Shown one piece after another: positions 33,199 to 45,431 of a stretch of 64,000 nucleotides of DNA. Within the stretch, counting starts at the first letter, position 1, and each line of letters starts with the position of its first letter. The stretch lies in contig NC_050097.1 of assembly GCF_902167145.1 (NCBI RefSeq), forward strand, positions 114,547,982 through 114,611,981, in the 5' to 3' direction. The notes beneath the pieces were generated by a model, which saw only the letters and a list, made by a program, of their open reading frames with translations, had not been told where the DNA came from and made no database searches. Origin of the DNA: Zea mays (taxonomy: Eukaryota; Streptophyta; Magnoliopsida; Poales; Poaceae). The translations under genes and the position numbers were made by a program.

Positions 33199-33399
33199 CT
33201 TCTTGTAACACAATAATATATGCAGAAGGCAGAAGCAGAGCCAAGGGGGGCATGCAGGGGCCTGGCCCCTCCCAATCCTCTCGTAACGTAGTCACATGTG
33301 CTCCTATAGTTGGCCCAATGCAGCCCATTAAGCAATACTCTATAAGAGATTGTGTTGTGGGCATGTCGCATCGCAGCAGCGCCGAGCAACCTCTAGCGA

Positions 33400-33760
33400 C
33401 AAGACGTGTACAAACGGACCATCTCGGCCTGGTCCAGCATGGGCATGGCCCGCTAGGCATGGTTAGAAAACTAGGCCAGACCTTCCTAGCCCGCGGGCTT
33501 GTTTCTCTACACAAACCTAGCCTAGCCTGGTAAGCATGGAAAGGACGGGCCTAGTGGACCGATAAGCACATTTTAGTATAAAAAAGCAGGCCTAGCGAGC
33601 TAAGCGCTAAACGGGCCGGGTCATACCAGTCCGCCGTGCTCAATTCTCTGTCTGGGCCTGGCCTTTTTATTCGTGCTGGACCGGCCCAGGCACGAATAAA
33701 GCATAACAGGCCAACCTCGTATCGGGCCACAAATGGGCTGGGCTTAGTAAAATACTCCAC
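33400..33760. repeat. GGCCCGGC-rich hAT-type repeat, degraded
   Basis: Repeated words CGGCCTGG, GGCCCGCTAGGCATGG, CGGGCCGGG, GGCCCAGGCACG resemble the 200-bp element at 47415-47614. Clear ends were not found. Confidence 0.4.
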
Positions 33761-33861
33761 AAAATATTAGGTTAGAATGTCTTTTAAAGTTTTTTGTGAC
33801 CATTGAAGTTACCACTACTAAGTTAAATAAGTTTCTAGAAAAGATTTAATAAAAAAGATCT

Positions 33862-34980
33862 TGTCAGTACCCTGAAACTAGGGTACCCCTTACTACTGTA
33901 TGAAGACGCAGTACCCACGCGGCTATCTTTAGTCGCATAGTAAAAGAGCTGTATGTGGGACCAGGCCATGACTCGCCCAGCCTCGGGCGACCACTCTGGG
34001 CCAGCAACAGCACCTGACCCCACCACATGGGCGGGTCCGGGACCGCCACGTGTCCAGAGAAAGTGATATACTCCAAGGTATCAATAGTGAGTCCGGACCC
34101 CCATGGGAGAGTGTCGGACCCCTGCCGGACCCCTGGATATACAGTCCGGACCTCCAAGTTTGGTCAAGGACCCCCACGTGTACGGACCGGACCCCTGGAA
34201 TGGGATCCGAACCCCCCTATATGGGGTCCGGGCCGCCCACAGTAGGGTCCCAAGATTCCAGGACAAAACATACCCGATCCTTAATCAGGGCCCAGGTGGG
34301 GGTCTGGTGCCGACACGTGTCCGGACCTATCCGCATACACTCCTGCTCCTTGCTCAAGCGGAGACCCGACGCTACCACGTGTCATACTACGCGCGGCATA
34401 AGCCAACAGGCGGAACCTGACATAACGCCTCTGGGCTACGTGCGCCTTCACATTCATTACGGATAAGGCGTGTGCCTGTCCATTCCACTGATAGGCGGCG
34501 TGCCTAGTCCACAATACGTGGGCCGCGCAATTACTCGCACGTGACTATATCGAGGGCAATCACTCACCATTACTCGTGCGAGTTACTGCCTATTAATGCC
34601 GCATGAACTACAACCATCATGACTTCCACCAATTACTCATGCGTTACCCTATCAGCATTAGTTATTCCCATAATGTATTTCTTCCATTATGCTCCTAGGC
34701 CCACATGTCGGGGCTCAGCATCCTTGTATGTGCCTCCCTTAAACTATAAAATGGAAGGCACATAGCGTTACAAGGGGCAGACTCAATCACACTCTTAATA
34801 CAGCTTACACACAGTGGAGGTAGGGTATTACGCTCAGGCGGCCTGAACCACTATAATCCCTCATGTCCTCTCGTGTTCATCCACCTTCCAACAGACAGGC
34901 AAACCGCTTAGGCCCCCTCCTCATCTTAGGATTAGGGCGGGTGTGTTCCGCCACCCGGCCGGTGGATTTCCCCATCGACA
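33862..34980 (+). repeat. Gypsy 5' LTR
   Basis: TGTCAGTACCCTGAAACTAG to CCCATCGACA. Contains an array of GGACCCC/CCGGACCCCT words (34085-34230), a TATA box ACTATAAAAT at 34743-34752 and the polypurine-poor R region. TATA in the right copy reads CTATAAAAGG. Confidence 0.9.
34745..34752 (+). promoter_or_regulatory. Gypsy LTR TATA box
   Basis: TATAAAAT, about 230 bases before the LTR end; the equivalent in the 3' LTR is TATAAAAG near 46312. Confidence 0.6.
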
Positions 34981-35042
34981 TTTGGCGCGCCAAGTAGGGG
35001 GTTTTGGCTTTAGGTTTTTCGCCTGTTCTCCTGCTCGCCACG

Positions 35043-36598
35043 ATGGTTCAGATCATCGAGCACCGTGACTTGATTCCCGAGGACTTCCTGATGGAGGAAG
35101 AGGCAGCATCTTCCATGCCACGAAGCTCCAACCGCCCTGCGACCGGTGCTGCTGCTATGCATGCTGCGCATTAGCACACACATGTGCAGACATCCAGGGC
35201 TCCGTCAAGGGCTGCTCCTGGGGCATTGTCTACATCCAGGGAGTTGCTACGCAACCCCCAAGTTCCACGGCCTCGCCGGGGGCCATGAGGCAGTGGCGTG
35301 AGGATGTCGACTGTCTCCTCGGCATGGGACATTCTGGCTTGGCCTGGACCAGGCCTCGGTCATTCCGGCGTCAACACGAGGCGTCGGCATCTGTGCACTC
35401 ACCCTAAGTGAGGGGTGCACGGACTAATGACCGACGGGCAGAGCTCAACCGCAGGCGTGCAGGCGAGGATGCCCGAATCTCTCTGGAGAGGGATGATGGC
35501 CTACGAGCAGAGCTCAACCGCCGGCGTGCGGGCAAGGATGCTCGAATCTCTCTGAAGAGGGCGTGTGAGCGCCGGCAAAACTTCGAGGGTCGCAACCTCG
35601 ATCAGGACTTCACTCCAGTTTCGCCACAAACTCCAAGGGATGCCCGAATCCAGGTGGGCGTCCCATTGGTCGGCGTTGGCTGCGCCGCACTTGCGGATCA
35701 TCTCCGCGCGGCGACTTGGCCACCCAAGTTCCGGCCACACCTGCTGGAGAAGTATGACGGGACATCAAACCTGTCGGAATTCCTGCAGGTCTACATCACC
35801 GCTATTACGGCAGCTGGTGGAAACACTGTCGTGATGGTGAGCTACTTCCATATAGCCTTGACCAGGCCGGCTCGGACCTGGCTCATGAACCTCACCCTGG
35901 GGTCGGTCTACTCTTGGGAAGAGCTCTGTGCACGGTTCACAGCAAACTTCGCCAGCGCTTACCAGCAGCATGGCGTGGAGGCTCATCTCCATGCAGTGAG
36001 GCAGGAACCCGGAGAGACTCTCCGGGCTTTCATCTCCCGTTTCACCAAGGTATAGGGGACTATACCTCGCATCTCCGATGCCTCCATTATCACTGCTTTC
36101 CGACAGGGGGTGCATGATAAGAAGATGTTGGAGAAGTTGGCTACGCATGACGTGGAGACCGTCACTACGCTCTTCACTCTAGCTGACAAATGTGCCAGAG
36201 CTGCTGAGGGCCGTGCATGGCACTCGGCGTCTCAGACTAGAGTCACCCAAACGGGTGGCTCAGGTGCCACCACCCAGGGCGGTGGCAAGAAGAAGAAGAA
36301 GAACCGCGGTCACGATAGGCCGCAGTCTGGTGCTCCGATCGCCGCAGCTACGACTGGGGGCCGGGATGAGCGTGGCAAGTGCCCCCGGCAACAGGGAAGT
36401 GACAGTGGGTCATGCCCTGTCCACCCCAACAGTCACCACAGTGCCTTGGAATGCCGGGAGATCATGAAGCTCGCAAAGCGCATCAGCGAGCAGCGCGAGC
36501 AGGCCTCCAGGGATGGCTCGCCGCCTCGTCGCCGGCCTAGCAATGAGAAGGTCGACGAAGGTGACCTGGCCGCGGGAGAACGGGACCTCGGGTATTAG
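35043..36598 (+). pseudogene. Gypsy gag, with one frameshift and four nonsense codons
   Basis: Starts at ATG 35043 (MVQIIEHRDLIPEDFLMEEE), has TAG at 35172-35174, then changes frame before about 35285. The main body runs in one frame: a duplicated motif RRAELNRRRAG.DARISL (35440-35560), then the retrotransposon gag domain (WPPKFRPHLLEKYDGTSNLS, ARTWLMNLTLGSVYSWEELC, GETLRAFISRFTKV). In-frame stops are TAA 35405, TAG 36053 and TAG 36596, where the context expects Gln. A Lys-rich stretch and CPVHPNSHHSALEC, a zinc-finger-like CxH..H..C, end the protein. Confidence 0.85.
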
Positions 36599-39500
36599 GC
36601 CCCTAAGCAAGTTCTCAAGGAAATCCTCACTGGAGACTCCGACTCCGGTGATGACGACGACCGCCGCAAGAAGCTGTACGTAATGTATGGCGAAAGCTGG
36701 GAGCTCACCTCCCGTAGGAACGTGAAGTCCCTACGTCGCGAGGTCCTTTCGGCGACCCTAGGGGTCCCGAAGGTAGCCCCCCATCAGCGGTGGCGGAGCA
36801 CCATTATTTCCTTCGGGGCATCCGACTGCCCCGAAAACATGGTAGGGGCTAGTATACTACCACTCATCACCGCCCCTGTCATCGCCAACATGAAGCTGCA
36901 TCATGTGCTGATAGATGGTGGGGCTGGGCTCAACGTCATCAGCCACACTGCATTCAAGCAGCTGCAGATCCCAGGATCCCGATTGGGACCCTCACGTCCA
37001 TTCTATGGAGTGGGCCCTCAGCCGGTGTATCCCCTTGGGAGCATCGCACTCTCGGTTACATTCGGGACTGAGGAAAACTTCTGCACTGAGAACGTCCAGT
37101 TCGATGTTGCGGAGGTTAACCTCCCTTTTAATGCCATCATTGGCAGGCCGGCCCTGTACCGATTCATGGCCATTGCCCATTACGGGTACTTGGTCCTCAA
37201 GATGCCGTCCCCTGCTAGGGTCCTCATCGTGCGGGGCGACTGCCCCGCTGCGCTTGCAGCCGTCGAGAAGATGCACGCCCTGGCGGCAGAAGCTGCTCGC
37301 CCGGATGACGGAGGGAGGGACCCCTCGACTTCCTGTACCAAGACACCTGCCAACGTGCCTAAGGTGCAACCATCTGGGGCAGACGGCGTCCCCGTCAAGA
37401 CCATCCGACTCAGCGTGGATTCCACCCAGACCACTCGCATCGCGGGTGATCTGGAGGAGAAATAGGAACTCACGCTCATCACCTTCCTCCTGGCAAATGC
37501 CGACGTATTTGCATGGGAACCGTCGCAGATGCCTGGGATCCCCAGGGAGGTGATCAAGCACCATCTGAAGATCCACCCTGATGCCAAACCGGTGAGTCAG
37601 AAGCCTCGGAGACAGTCCGTTGAGCGGCAGGACTTCATTCGTAAGGAGGTCCGGAAGCTGCTAGATGCTGGTTTCATCGAAGAGGTCCATCACCCAGTAT
37701 GGCTGGCCAACCCAGTCATCGTCCCCAAGGCTAATGGGAAGCTTCGGATGTGCATCGACTACACCAGCCTCAATAAGGCCTGTCCCAAGGACCCGTATCC
37801 ACTTCCACGAATAGATCAAATCGTGAATTCCACATCCGGGTGCGACCTCCTGTCTTTCCTAGATGCTTACTCTGGTTTCCATCAGTTCCAGATGTCTAGA
37901 CATGATAGGAAACATACCTCTTTTGTAATAGTGGATGGGCTATACTGTTATGTCGTAATGCCTTACGGTCTGAAAAATGCCTTGCCAACATTTGTACGGG
38001 CGATGAGTAAGACTTTCGGGGACCTGATTAGGGACAGAGTAGAGGTATACGTCGATGACATCATGGTCAAGACTAAGAGAGGGTCGACCTTAGTGGAAGA
38101 CTTAACCCTGGTCTTCGACAAGCTGCGCGCAACACGCACAAAGCTGAACTCGGACAAGTGCATCTTTGGTGTCTCCGCAGGGAAGTTGCTAGGATTCCTG
38201 GTTTCACACCGGGGCATCGAAGCAAACCCAGAGAAGATAAAGGCAATTGAGGCAATGAGACCTCCGGCCCGCATCAAGGACGTCCAAAAGTTTACGGGGT
38301 CACTGGTCGCCCTTAGCCACTTCATCTCAAGACTGGCTGAGAGGGCGCTGCCCTTCTTCAGGCTATTGTGGAAGTCCGATCCATTCTCTTGGACCGAAGA
38401 GGCAGAATGAGCCTTTCAAGAGTTAAAGCAGCACCTTGTGTCCCTGCCAATACTAGTAGCTCCAGAGCCCGGGGAGCCGTTGTACTTATACATTGCAGCG
38501 GCTCTAGAGACGGTGAGCATGGTGCTGGTCGCCGAAAGGACGGCACGACATCCCTAGGGGAGTCAGGAAGTTCCCCTAGGAGAAGGTGGTGGTCCAACCA
38601 CCATGATGTTGATGGAAGGCCAGGAGGTTGAGGACCCGGGACCTACCACAGGGGTCCGAACCATCTAGAAGCCGTTCTACTACGCTAGCGAGGTCCTCCA
38701 TGAGGCAAAGGCCAGGTACCTTGAGACGCACAAGCTTATCTATGTTGTACTTGTTGCGTCTAGGAAGTTGCGCCACTATTTTTAGGCACACAGGGTTGTG
38801 GTGGTGACCTCCTACCCGTTAAAGGCCATCCTCCACAACTCTAATGCCACGGGCAACATAGCCAAGTGGGCGGCGGAACTTGCCGAGTTCCAACTGGACT
38901 TCCAGTCTCGCCACACAGTCAAGAGCCAGGTCCTGGCTGACTTCATCGTGGAGTGGACCCCTTCCCCGAGCGCTCTTGGGGGTCCGGATCCCGATTCGGA
39001 TCCCACACCTGCGGAGCCTAGGGCTCCGGTCTTCACTGAGCCCCACTGGACCCTCTTCTTCGATGGGTCCGCCCGCCAGAAGGGTGGCAGTGCCGGAGTG
39101 GTCCTCATCGACCCAAGCGGAGATCAAGTGAAGTACATGGTGCACCTTGAGTTCAAGGCCACCAACAACATGGCGGAGTATGAAGCTCTGATCTTCGGTT
39201 TGACTGTGGCCCTATCCCTAGGGATCCGCCAGCTCCTCGTGAAGGGGGACTCCCAGCTGATTATCAAGCAGGTCCGAGGAGAATGTAGCTGCAATGAGCC
39301 CAGGCTTGCAGCTTACTTCCTCCACGTAAGGAAGCTAGAAAAGGACTTCACTGCCCTGGAGCTGCAACATGTTCCTCGGGATAACAACTCAGCGGCAGAT
39401 GAACTCTCCACGAGGGCATCAACTTGGGCACCCGTGCCTGAGGGCGTATTCGAAAGACGGCTGCTGAGACCTACCGCCCAGCCTGCCGAACCGGGCGAAG

Positions 39501-40873
39501 GGGGCGAGACTAGCACCTCAAAGCTAGCGGTCCCGGTGGTGTTCCATCCGGAGGACCCACCAAGGACTGTGTGTGCTACAGAGGGTCCTGCCAACCTCTT
39601 AGCGCCACGGCTAGTGTCTCAGAGTGGTCCCAATGCATGGATCTCCGAGATCCGGGACTACCTGAAAGAAAACATCCTTCCTGAAGATCATGTGTCCGCA
39701 GAGCGCATAGTGCGGTTGGCTAAATGATACACGATGGTAGAAGGGGATCTGTACCGCCGTGGTGCCAATGGCATTCTCATGCGGTGCATCACCTAGGAGG
39801 AGGGCCGTGAGCTGCTCACGGAGATCCATGGAGGAGAGCGCGGAAGTCATTCATCATCCCGCACACTGGTTGGTAAGGCCTTCCGGCATGGCTTCTACTC
39901 GCCAACTGCTCTCTAGGATGCAGCTGAGTTGGTAAAGTCCTGCGAAGCATGTCAATTCCATGCAAAGCAGATACACACACCGGCTCAGGCTCTGCAAATG
40001 ATTCCACCCTCCTGGCCATTCGCCGTATGGGGGGTGGATATCCTGGGGCCATGCCCCAGGGCTGTCAGCGGGTACTGTTTCCTCTTCGTCGCCATCGACA
40101 AGTTCACGAAGTGGCCAGAGGCTACCCCTATGGTCAGTATCACCCAAGGTGCTGCTATTGCTTTCCTCAAGTCGATTGTCTGCAGATTTGGGGTCCCAAG
40201 CCGTATCATTACGGACAACGGGACCCAGTTCAAAAGTCGTCTCTTCCAAGAGTATTGCGAGGGCATCGGCACCCAGCTCTGCTTTGCCTCTGTGGCTCAT
40301 CCCAGGAGCAACGACCAAGCTGAGAGGACAAACACAGAAATCCTCAGGGGACTCAAGACATGCACCGATGACTGCTTAAAAAAGCATGGTGCAAATTGGG
40401 TCAACGAGCTTCCGTCCGTACTATGGGGGAACCGGACCACACCCAGCTGAGCTACCGGGGAGACCCCGTTCTTCCTGGTCTACAAGGCCGAAGCCTGCCT
40501 TCCCCCAGAAACCCTTATGGGCTCCCCACGGGTCCAATCTTTCGATGAGTCTATGCAGGAACAGGTACGACATGAGGACGTGGACTTCATCGACGAACGC
40601 GGATGGCAAGCGGTGATCCGAAATGCACGGTACAACCAAGCGCTCAGGCGCTATCACCAACGGTTTGTGCATAGTAGGGAGCTCAAAGTCGGGGACCTGG
40701 TCCTAAGGCGAATACTGAATCGAGAAGGGCTCCATAAACTCTCCCCCAGCTGGGAAGGACCCTTCAAGGTGACGGAAATATGCTGACCCGGGTGTGTCCG
40801 CCTTGCCATAACAGAAGGAGTACCTCTTCCCAATCCATGGAATATAGAGCATCTTCGTAAGTTCTACCCATAA
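36599..40873 (+). pseudogene. Gypsy pol: protease, RT, two RNases H, integrase; ten nonsense codons
   Basis: One reading frame throughout, ending at the natural TAA 40871-40873 (NIEHLRKFYP). Domains: protease (HHVLIDGGAGLNVIS, Asp codon at 36914), RT (HPVWLANPVIVPKANGKLRM, YPLPRIDQIV, catalytic YVDD 38048-38059), RT-linked RNase H, a second RNase H (WTLFFDGSARQKGGSAG, MAEYEALIFG, 39048-39420), integrase zinc finger (SCEACQFHAKQIH) and core (WGVDILGPCP, RIITDNGTQF, SNDQAERTN; all three acidic residues present). In-frame stops: 37463, 38408, 38555, 38666, 38783, 39725, 39794, 39914, 40448, 40784. Each stop falls where CAG, CAA or CGA is the likely original codon. Confidence 0.88.
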
Positions 40874-41750
40874 AAGCAAAACTGGGAGGGTTGAGTTTTC
40901 TTCCTTTGTAACTAGGTTGCGCATATGTGTACGTCAATTCGGTGAGGTCCGCCCTCGTAAGCCCAGTCTGTTGGTCTACACCCATGTATATCAAATTATA
41001 AGGAATTGATTTACCCCCCATATGTGCTTTTGTGATGGTTTCATTCTACTTCAACTTACAAGCATTATTTTTATCTAACCCACCCATACAGTTTCCCACC
41101 CTTGCTGGTATGATGACATCCGAATTGAGTAGTCAGGCCTGCAGTTCAGGACCCCTCTACTGTTGCAGGGGGTCCGCCAACCTGGGGTCCAGTTCTAGAG
41201 AATGGACGCTTGTCTCCTGGAGTGGTCCGAAGCCGTGTAGCTGCTTAGCCTGGTCTCGTACCCTAAGTCTGCACGCTCCACCGCCCTGCAACGGGTGTCC
41301 TAGTATTTGGAACTGCGATCCTGAGGGTCCGGACATACGGCTTGGCTTCCCAAGCTAAATCCTGTAGGTCCTGTTGCATGAATCAAAGGATGGCAGATAC
41401 CAGACGATGGGTCCTATGGGTGTGCTACTAAAACTTCAAAGCCTAAGCTGTGTGTAGGTCCAGGTCCAAGCCCAGTAGTAGGTATTCTCAAACTGTAGAG
41501 ACTACCTCCTAGGGGCCGGACCACCAGTTTTATCTTTGGTATACTGGTATCCAGCCTCGACACGTCGAGCCTACCTACCAGGGGGGCCAAGTACCAGAGA
41601 GAAGTTGATAGTGCTACACATCATAAAGGCAAATAACATACAGATAAGTTCCAGTTTCAACTCCATTAAACGATTCTTAAAGTATATTACACAAAATCAA
41701 AAGTTATTACACCCGCTTCCTAGCAGAACCCTTGCTTTGTCTCTACTACT
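40874..41750. other. Gypsy 3' region between pol and the antisense gene
   Basis: Non-coding; scattered GGTCCGGA/CCGGACC words as in the LTR. Nothing else recognised. Confidence 0.5.
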
Positions 41751-44680
41751 CTATAGGTCATCAGCAGGGTCGCGCTGGAAGCGCTCGGCCACTAGCTCCA
41801 CGGCGTCTTGTACGCTCTCCCGGGCGGCGTCTTCAGTGGTGGCCACCAGACCAGCGATCACCGGCTCTAAAGACATGGCCGGGTTGTGACTCCGGAAGCA
41901 CGTCAAGACGTATTCGATCACCCCCGGTAGAGCTTGCCGCCCTCTGCCTCCAGGCGGGCACCAAGAATCTGGTCCAGGCGTCGGAGGCGATCGGCGATGG
42001 AGTCCAGCACCGGGAGCACGTCGGAGATAGACGTCGGCAGCTCCGACATCGAGATGGGGCTCATCCCTAGTGGCACCAGTGTCGTGCTCGCCTAGCCGAC
42101 CCATGCGACGATGCGCTGGACCCCGACGCGGTGCTCCGCCTGAAGATCTTCAAGGGCTTTCCTGGTCGCCTCCATCGCCTGGGGACCCGCCGCCGCCTGC
42201 GCTGCCTAGAACTGCCGGATCCGCTCCTCCAGCTTCTTCTCTTTCTCCTCTACCTCGAGCTCATGCTCGGCCAGCAGCTTGCCCCGCCGAGTGAGCATTT
42301 CTTCCCTGAAGGCGAGATCCATCTCTCGCCTAGCGAGGTCCGTCTCCCGCCTGTCCAAGGACTGCTCCTTTGCCTTGAGGTTCTCCTTGGTGAGGGCGGC
42401 GTCGCTGGCCTTGCCCTCGAGCTCCTGCTACCACTTTTGCAGCCTCTCCATAGCCTGGGTCTGATGGACCCAATAGGCTTCCAGGGTCTGGTCCAGGGCA
42501 CTCAGCTTGGCCTGGTATTCTGTTGTGAGGGCCTCCCGCTGAGACACGGCCTCCTCCCTCCTGGCCACCTTCTTCTCCCTCTGGGACGCCTCCAACTCCC
42601 TGGCGCACACCTTTTGAAGGTCCCTCTTGTACTCCTTGCAGTCCCGCTCGAGCTGGGACCAATCGGAGATGAACTGGCGGGACGCCGTCTTGGTGCGCTC
42701 CTCCAGTTGGGTGCGCCAGTCGCTGAGACGCTGGTGCTCAGCCTCAAGCGCCTCCCAGTCCCGCAAAATTGCTGCCCCAGTGTTGCTAAGGACCTGGTGG
42801 GCGCGGGACATCATACAGGGGAGGGGGACTGGCGCAGCTTCTTGCTCGGCACCAGACCGGAGCCGTCGCCCGAACACCACCTCCATCTCCTCCAGAGCAG
42901 TTGGAGGGTTGGAGCTGGACGCGCCTCCTGCGTCACCTCCAGTGTCTAGAGGGGGCACGGATCCCCCAACTGGGACCTCTTCCACCGCTGCGACGCCGCC
43001 CGACGCTAGCGCCGCTACCACCAGACCCCAGGCTGGGGCATGGGAAGCTGCTGGCTTTGTCTTGGCAGCGGCCGGGAACGGATCGTTGGCACCACTCCCA
43101 GCAGATGCCTGCTGATGAGAGCCAGACCCATCGGTGGGCCTGGAATCCGGTGGAGGAGGTGTGGCCTTGGGAGCAGAGGGGGAAGAAGCCCTGAAAAACA
43201 TACAATGGGTTAAGACTTGTCGGCATGACGATTAAGCTCAAAGAAAAAGGGGCTACACTTACTTGGGGCCCTAGACCTTCCAGTGACCCTAGAAGCGAGA
43301 TCGCCGCTCTTACTCCTGCTGCTGCTGTTGTTGCTGTTGCTGCTCTGGTGCCCCTAGGGGAGATCACCCCTAGATGGCGGCAGCGGCGGCGGGACAGACG
43401 GTGGTCGTGGCGGCGGGACCGATGGTGGTGGTGGCGGCGCGACCGGAGGACTGACGCGCCTCTGCGCGCCGTGGGCCTAGGAGCTCGCCTCCTTGGCCCC
43501 GCCTGCGGTCCTCTAGCGCTTCTGGGGAGGCTCCGAAATGAGCGACCCATCAGCGCGACGCAGCCGGCGTCGCCTATCCTCCTCTGACCCCCCCGGGGCC
43601 ACCTAGGGCAGAGGCGCTGCTTGCAGCCCCTTTACCCTTGTCCAAGGGGCTGGGGGCCGCAGTGGGGTTGGCGCTGGGGGCCACACCGACGGGCTGGGGA
43701 CCTCCAGCCGATGCATCTAAGATCCAGATCCTGCGGTGGGGGTCCTGATCGTCGGTCTGGCGAACCGCCACGCCACTCTTGTCGAGGGTCGGCAGCGTGG
43801 CCAAGATCGCCGTCCTCAGCCCTGGGTCGTCGCAGAGCGCAGGGATGCTCTGGTGGAGGATCAGGGACTCAGGGACGAAAGTTTCCCCAGTGATCCCTCC
43901 CACCAGGACCGCCAGCTCGTCCCAGGACAGGTCGGTGCCCGGCCCGCGCTAGATCCAGCTAATGTCGTTCGGGCCGGTGAACCAGCAGCACAGGCGCAGT
44001 CTCCTCTGCAGCGGCGCGATCCGGCGCTTCAGGAGGTCACCGACCACGTGCATTGACGTCAGGCCGCCCGTGGCCAAGCCCTTGATCCTGTCCAATACGG
44101 GCAGGAACTCTGGCGCCAGGGACGGCTTGGTCCTCCACATCTTGCGGTCGAGCGCCGGCCCATCGCTCGGCAGGACGAGGCGGTCGTTGGCCTCGACGCT
44201 GGCAATCACCCAGTCGCTATGCCAGTTTTCCCACCTAGCGACGCCGAGGGTGGGGATGTAGACGACGGCTGGATCCGGCCTCGTCTGGAAGTAGTAGGCA
44301 CCAATGTGGTCCCTAGTCTTCCCGGACTTGACCAGCACGAAGAAGTGGCGGAAGAGAGAAGTGCAAGGAGCCACACCTACGAACATCTCGCAGAGGTGGA
44401 CGAAGATGGCCGCCTGGAGGACGGAGTGGGGCGTGAGGTGCTGAAGCTGAAGCCTGAACTCCTCTAGCAGCAGCTAGAAGAAGGGCGAGATCGTCAGCGC
44501 CAACCCGCAGGAGATGTAGGAGGTGAACAACACGAACTCCCTGGCGGCGAGATTGCCGAGGGGGGCGGCACCGGCGCGGATTCTTCCGGCGAGCCCTGGC
44601 GCGCTCCACCCAAGCAAGCCACGCACCAGGTTGAGCGCCTCCTCAGACTGAAAGCGGTCAGGGTGACCAAGCGAAGCCAT
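41751..44680 (-). pseudogene. Antisense gene of the Gypsy element (gypsy-type 'Transposase_28'-like protein)
   Basis: The minus strand encodes a protein from ATG 44680 (MASLGHPDRFQSEEALNLVR, then LREFVLFTSYISCGLAL-type text, IGAYYFQTRPDPAVVYIP, WRTKPSLAPEFLPVLDRIKG) that I recognise as the 'putative gypsy type transposon' domain often annotated in grasses. It continues as a linker and a coiled coil rich in Glu/Arg/Gln (EALEAEHQRLSDWRTQLEER, ELEASQREKKVARREEAVSQ; 42430-42760). An intron with GTAAGT donor and TTTTTCAG acceptor (43191-43262, 72 bp) is visible. Stops replace expected Gln after SPFF (about 44473) and after ISWI (about 43950). Its role is unknown; such antisense genes are typical of Tat elements. 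The 5' and 3' borders are approximate. Confidence 0.7.
43191..43262 (-). other. Intron in the antisense Gypsy gene
   Basis: On the minus strand GGCCCCAA|GTAAGT ... TATGTTTTTCAG|GGCTTC, 72 bp, AT-rich within GC-rich coding. This shows the antisense gene was read as a separate spliced transcript. Confidence 0.65.
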
Positions 44681-45431
44681 GGCGTGTGCGGCGGCGCGAG
44701 TGGAGAGCAGAGGAGCAAGAAGGCAAAGGGGTGCAAGCGATTGGGAGAGAATGCAAAAGGGTACCTGCTACACGCGGGGTGAATCCTTTTTCAAGGAAAT
44801 TTGAGTCCTTGTTAGGGAAACCCTTCCGCGCGCCCCTCAATCGCCGCAGGAAATCTCGCCCGACGCACACCGAGGACCAAGGCAATCCAGTCCGTGACAC
44901 GGGGGCCTGGGTCCACAAGTCATACAGTTTGAGAGCCGCACTTCGGCTGCAGAAAGAACGAACCACCGCATGCGTCTGTAGAGCAAACCGCCGCACGCGC
45001 CTGTAGTGCGCCTCCTTGGGGCCGCTGCAGAAGATAAACCCAGTCTATGACATGGGGGCCCGGGTCCACAAGTCATACAGTTTGTGCGCCGGACTTCGGG
45101 TGCGGAAAGAGCGAACCGTCGCGCGCGCGCCTGTAGTGCGCCTCGTTAGGGCCGCTGCAGAAGACAGAAGGTAATATTTTAAACTAATTTGGCAGCAACG
45201 AGGCACCTCGTGCGTGGCCCAACGAAACCACCAGACGTGGGGGCCGTGAGTCAGTCAGCCGTGAGGACAGATATGACAGTTGGCGTGACCTAAGGTGGAT
45301 TGACGGTGGGTGCGTCAGCAGACGCGCTGGAACGGCGCGCCAATCATCAATCAGGCCATGTTGAGGCAAAGTACAAGCTTTGGCCCCACCTGCAGGCTCG
45401 CATCCTCCCCTGAGGTGGGCTTAGGGGCCAC
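44681..45431. other. Gypsy region between antisense gene and 3' LTR
   Basis: Contains a direct duplication of about 130 bp: GGGGGCC..GGGTCCACAAGTCATACAGTTTG...CGCACTTCGG.TGC at 44902-45010 and 45052-45145. Would hold the antisense gene's promoter; none was identified. Confidence 0.5.

Noticed and set aside
33199..33245. Complete terminal-inverted-repeat transposon spanning 33.2-49.05 kb
   Set aside because: The inverse match with 49010-49055 is imperfect and no target duplication was found; reported only as a possible outer layer.
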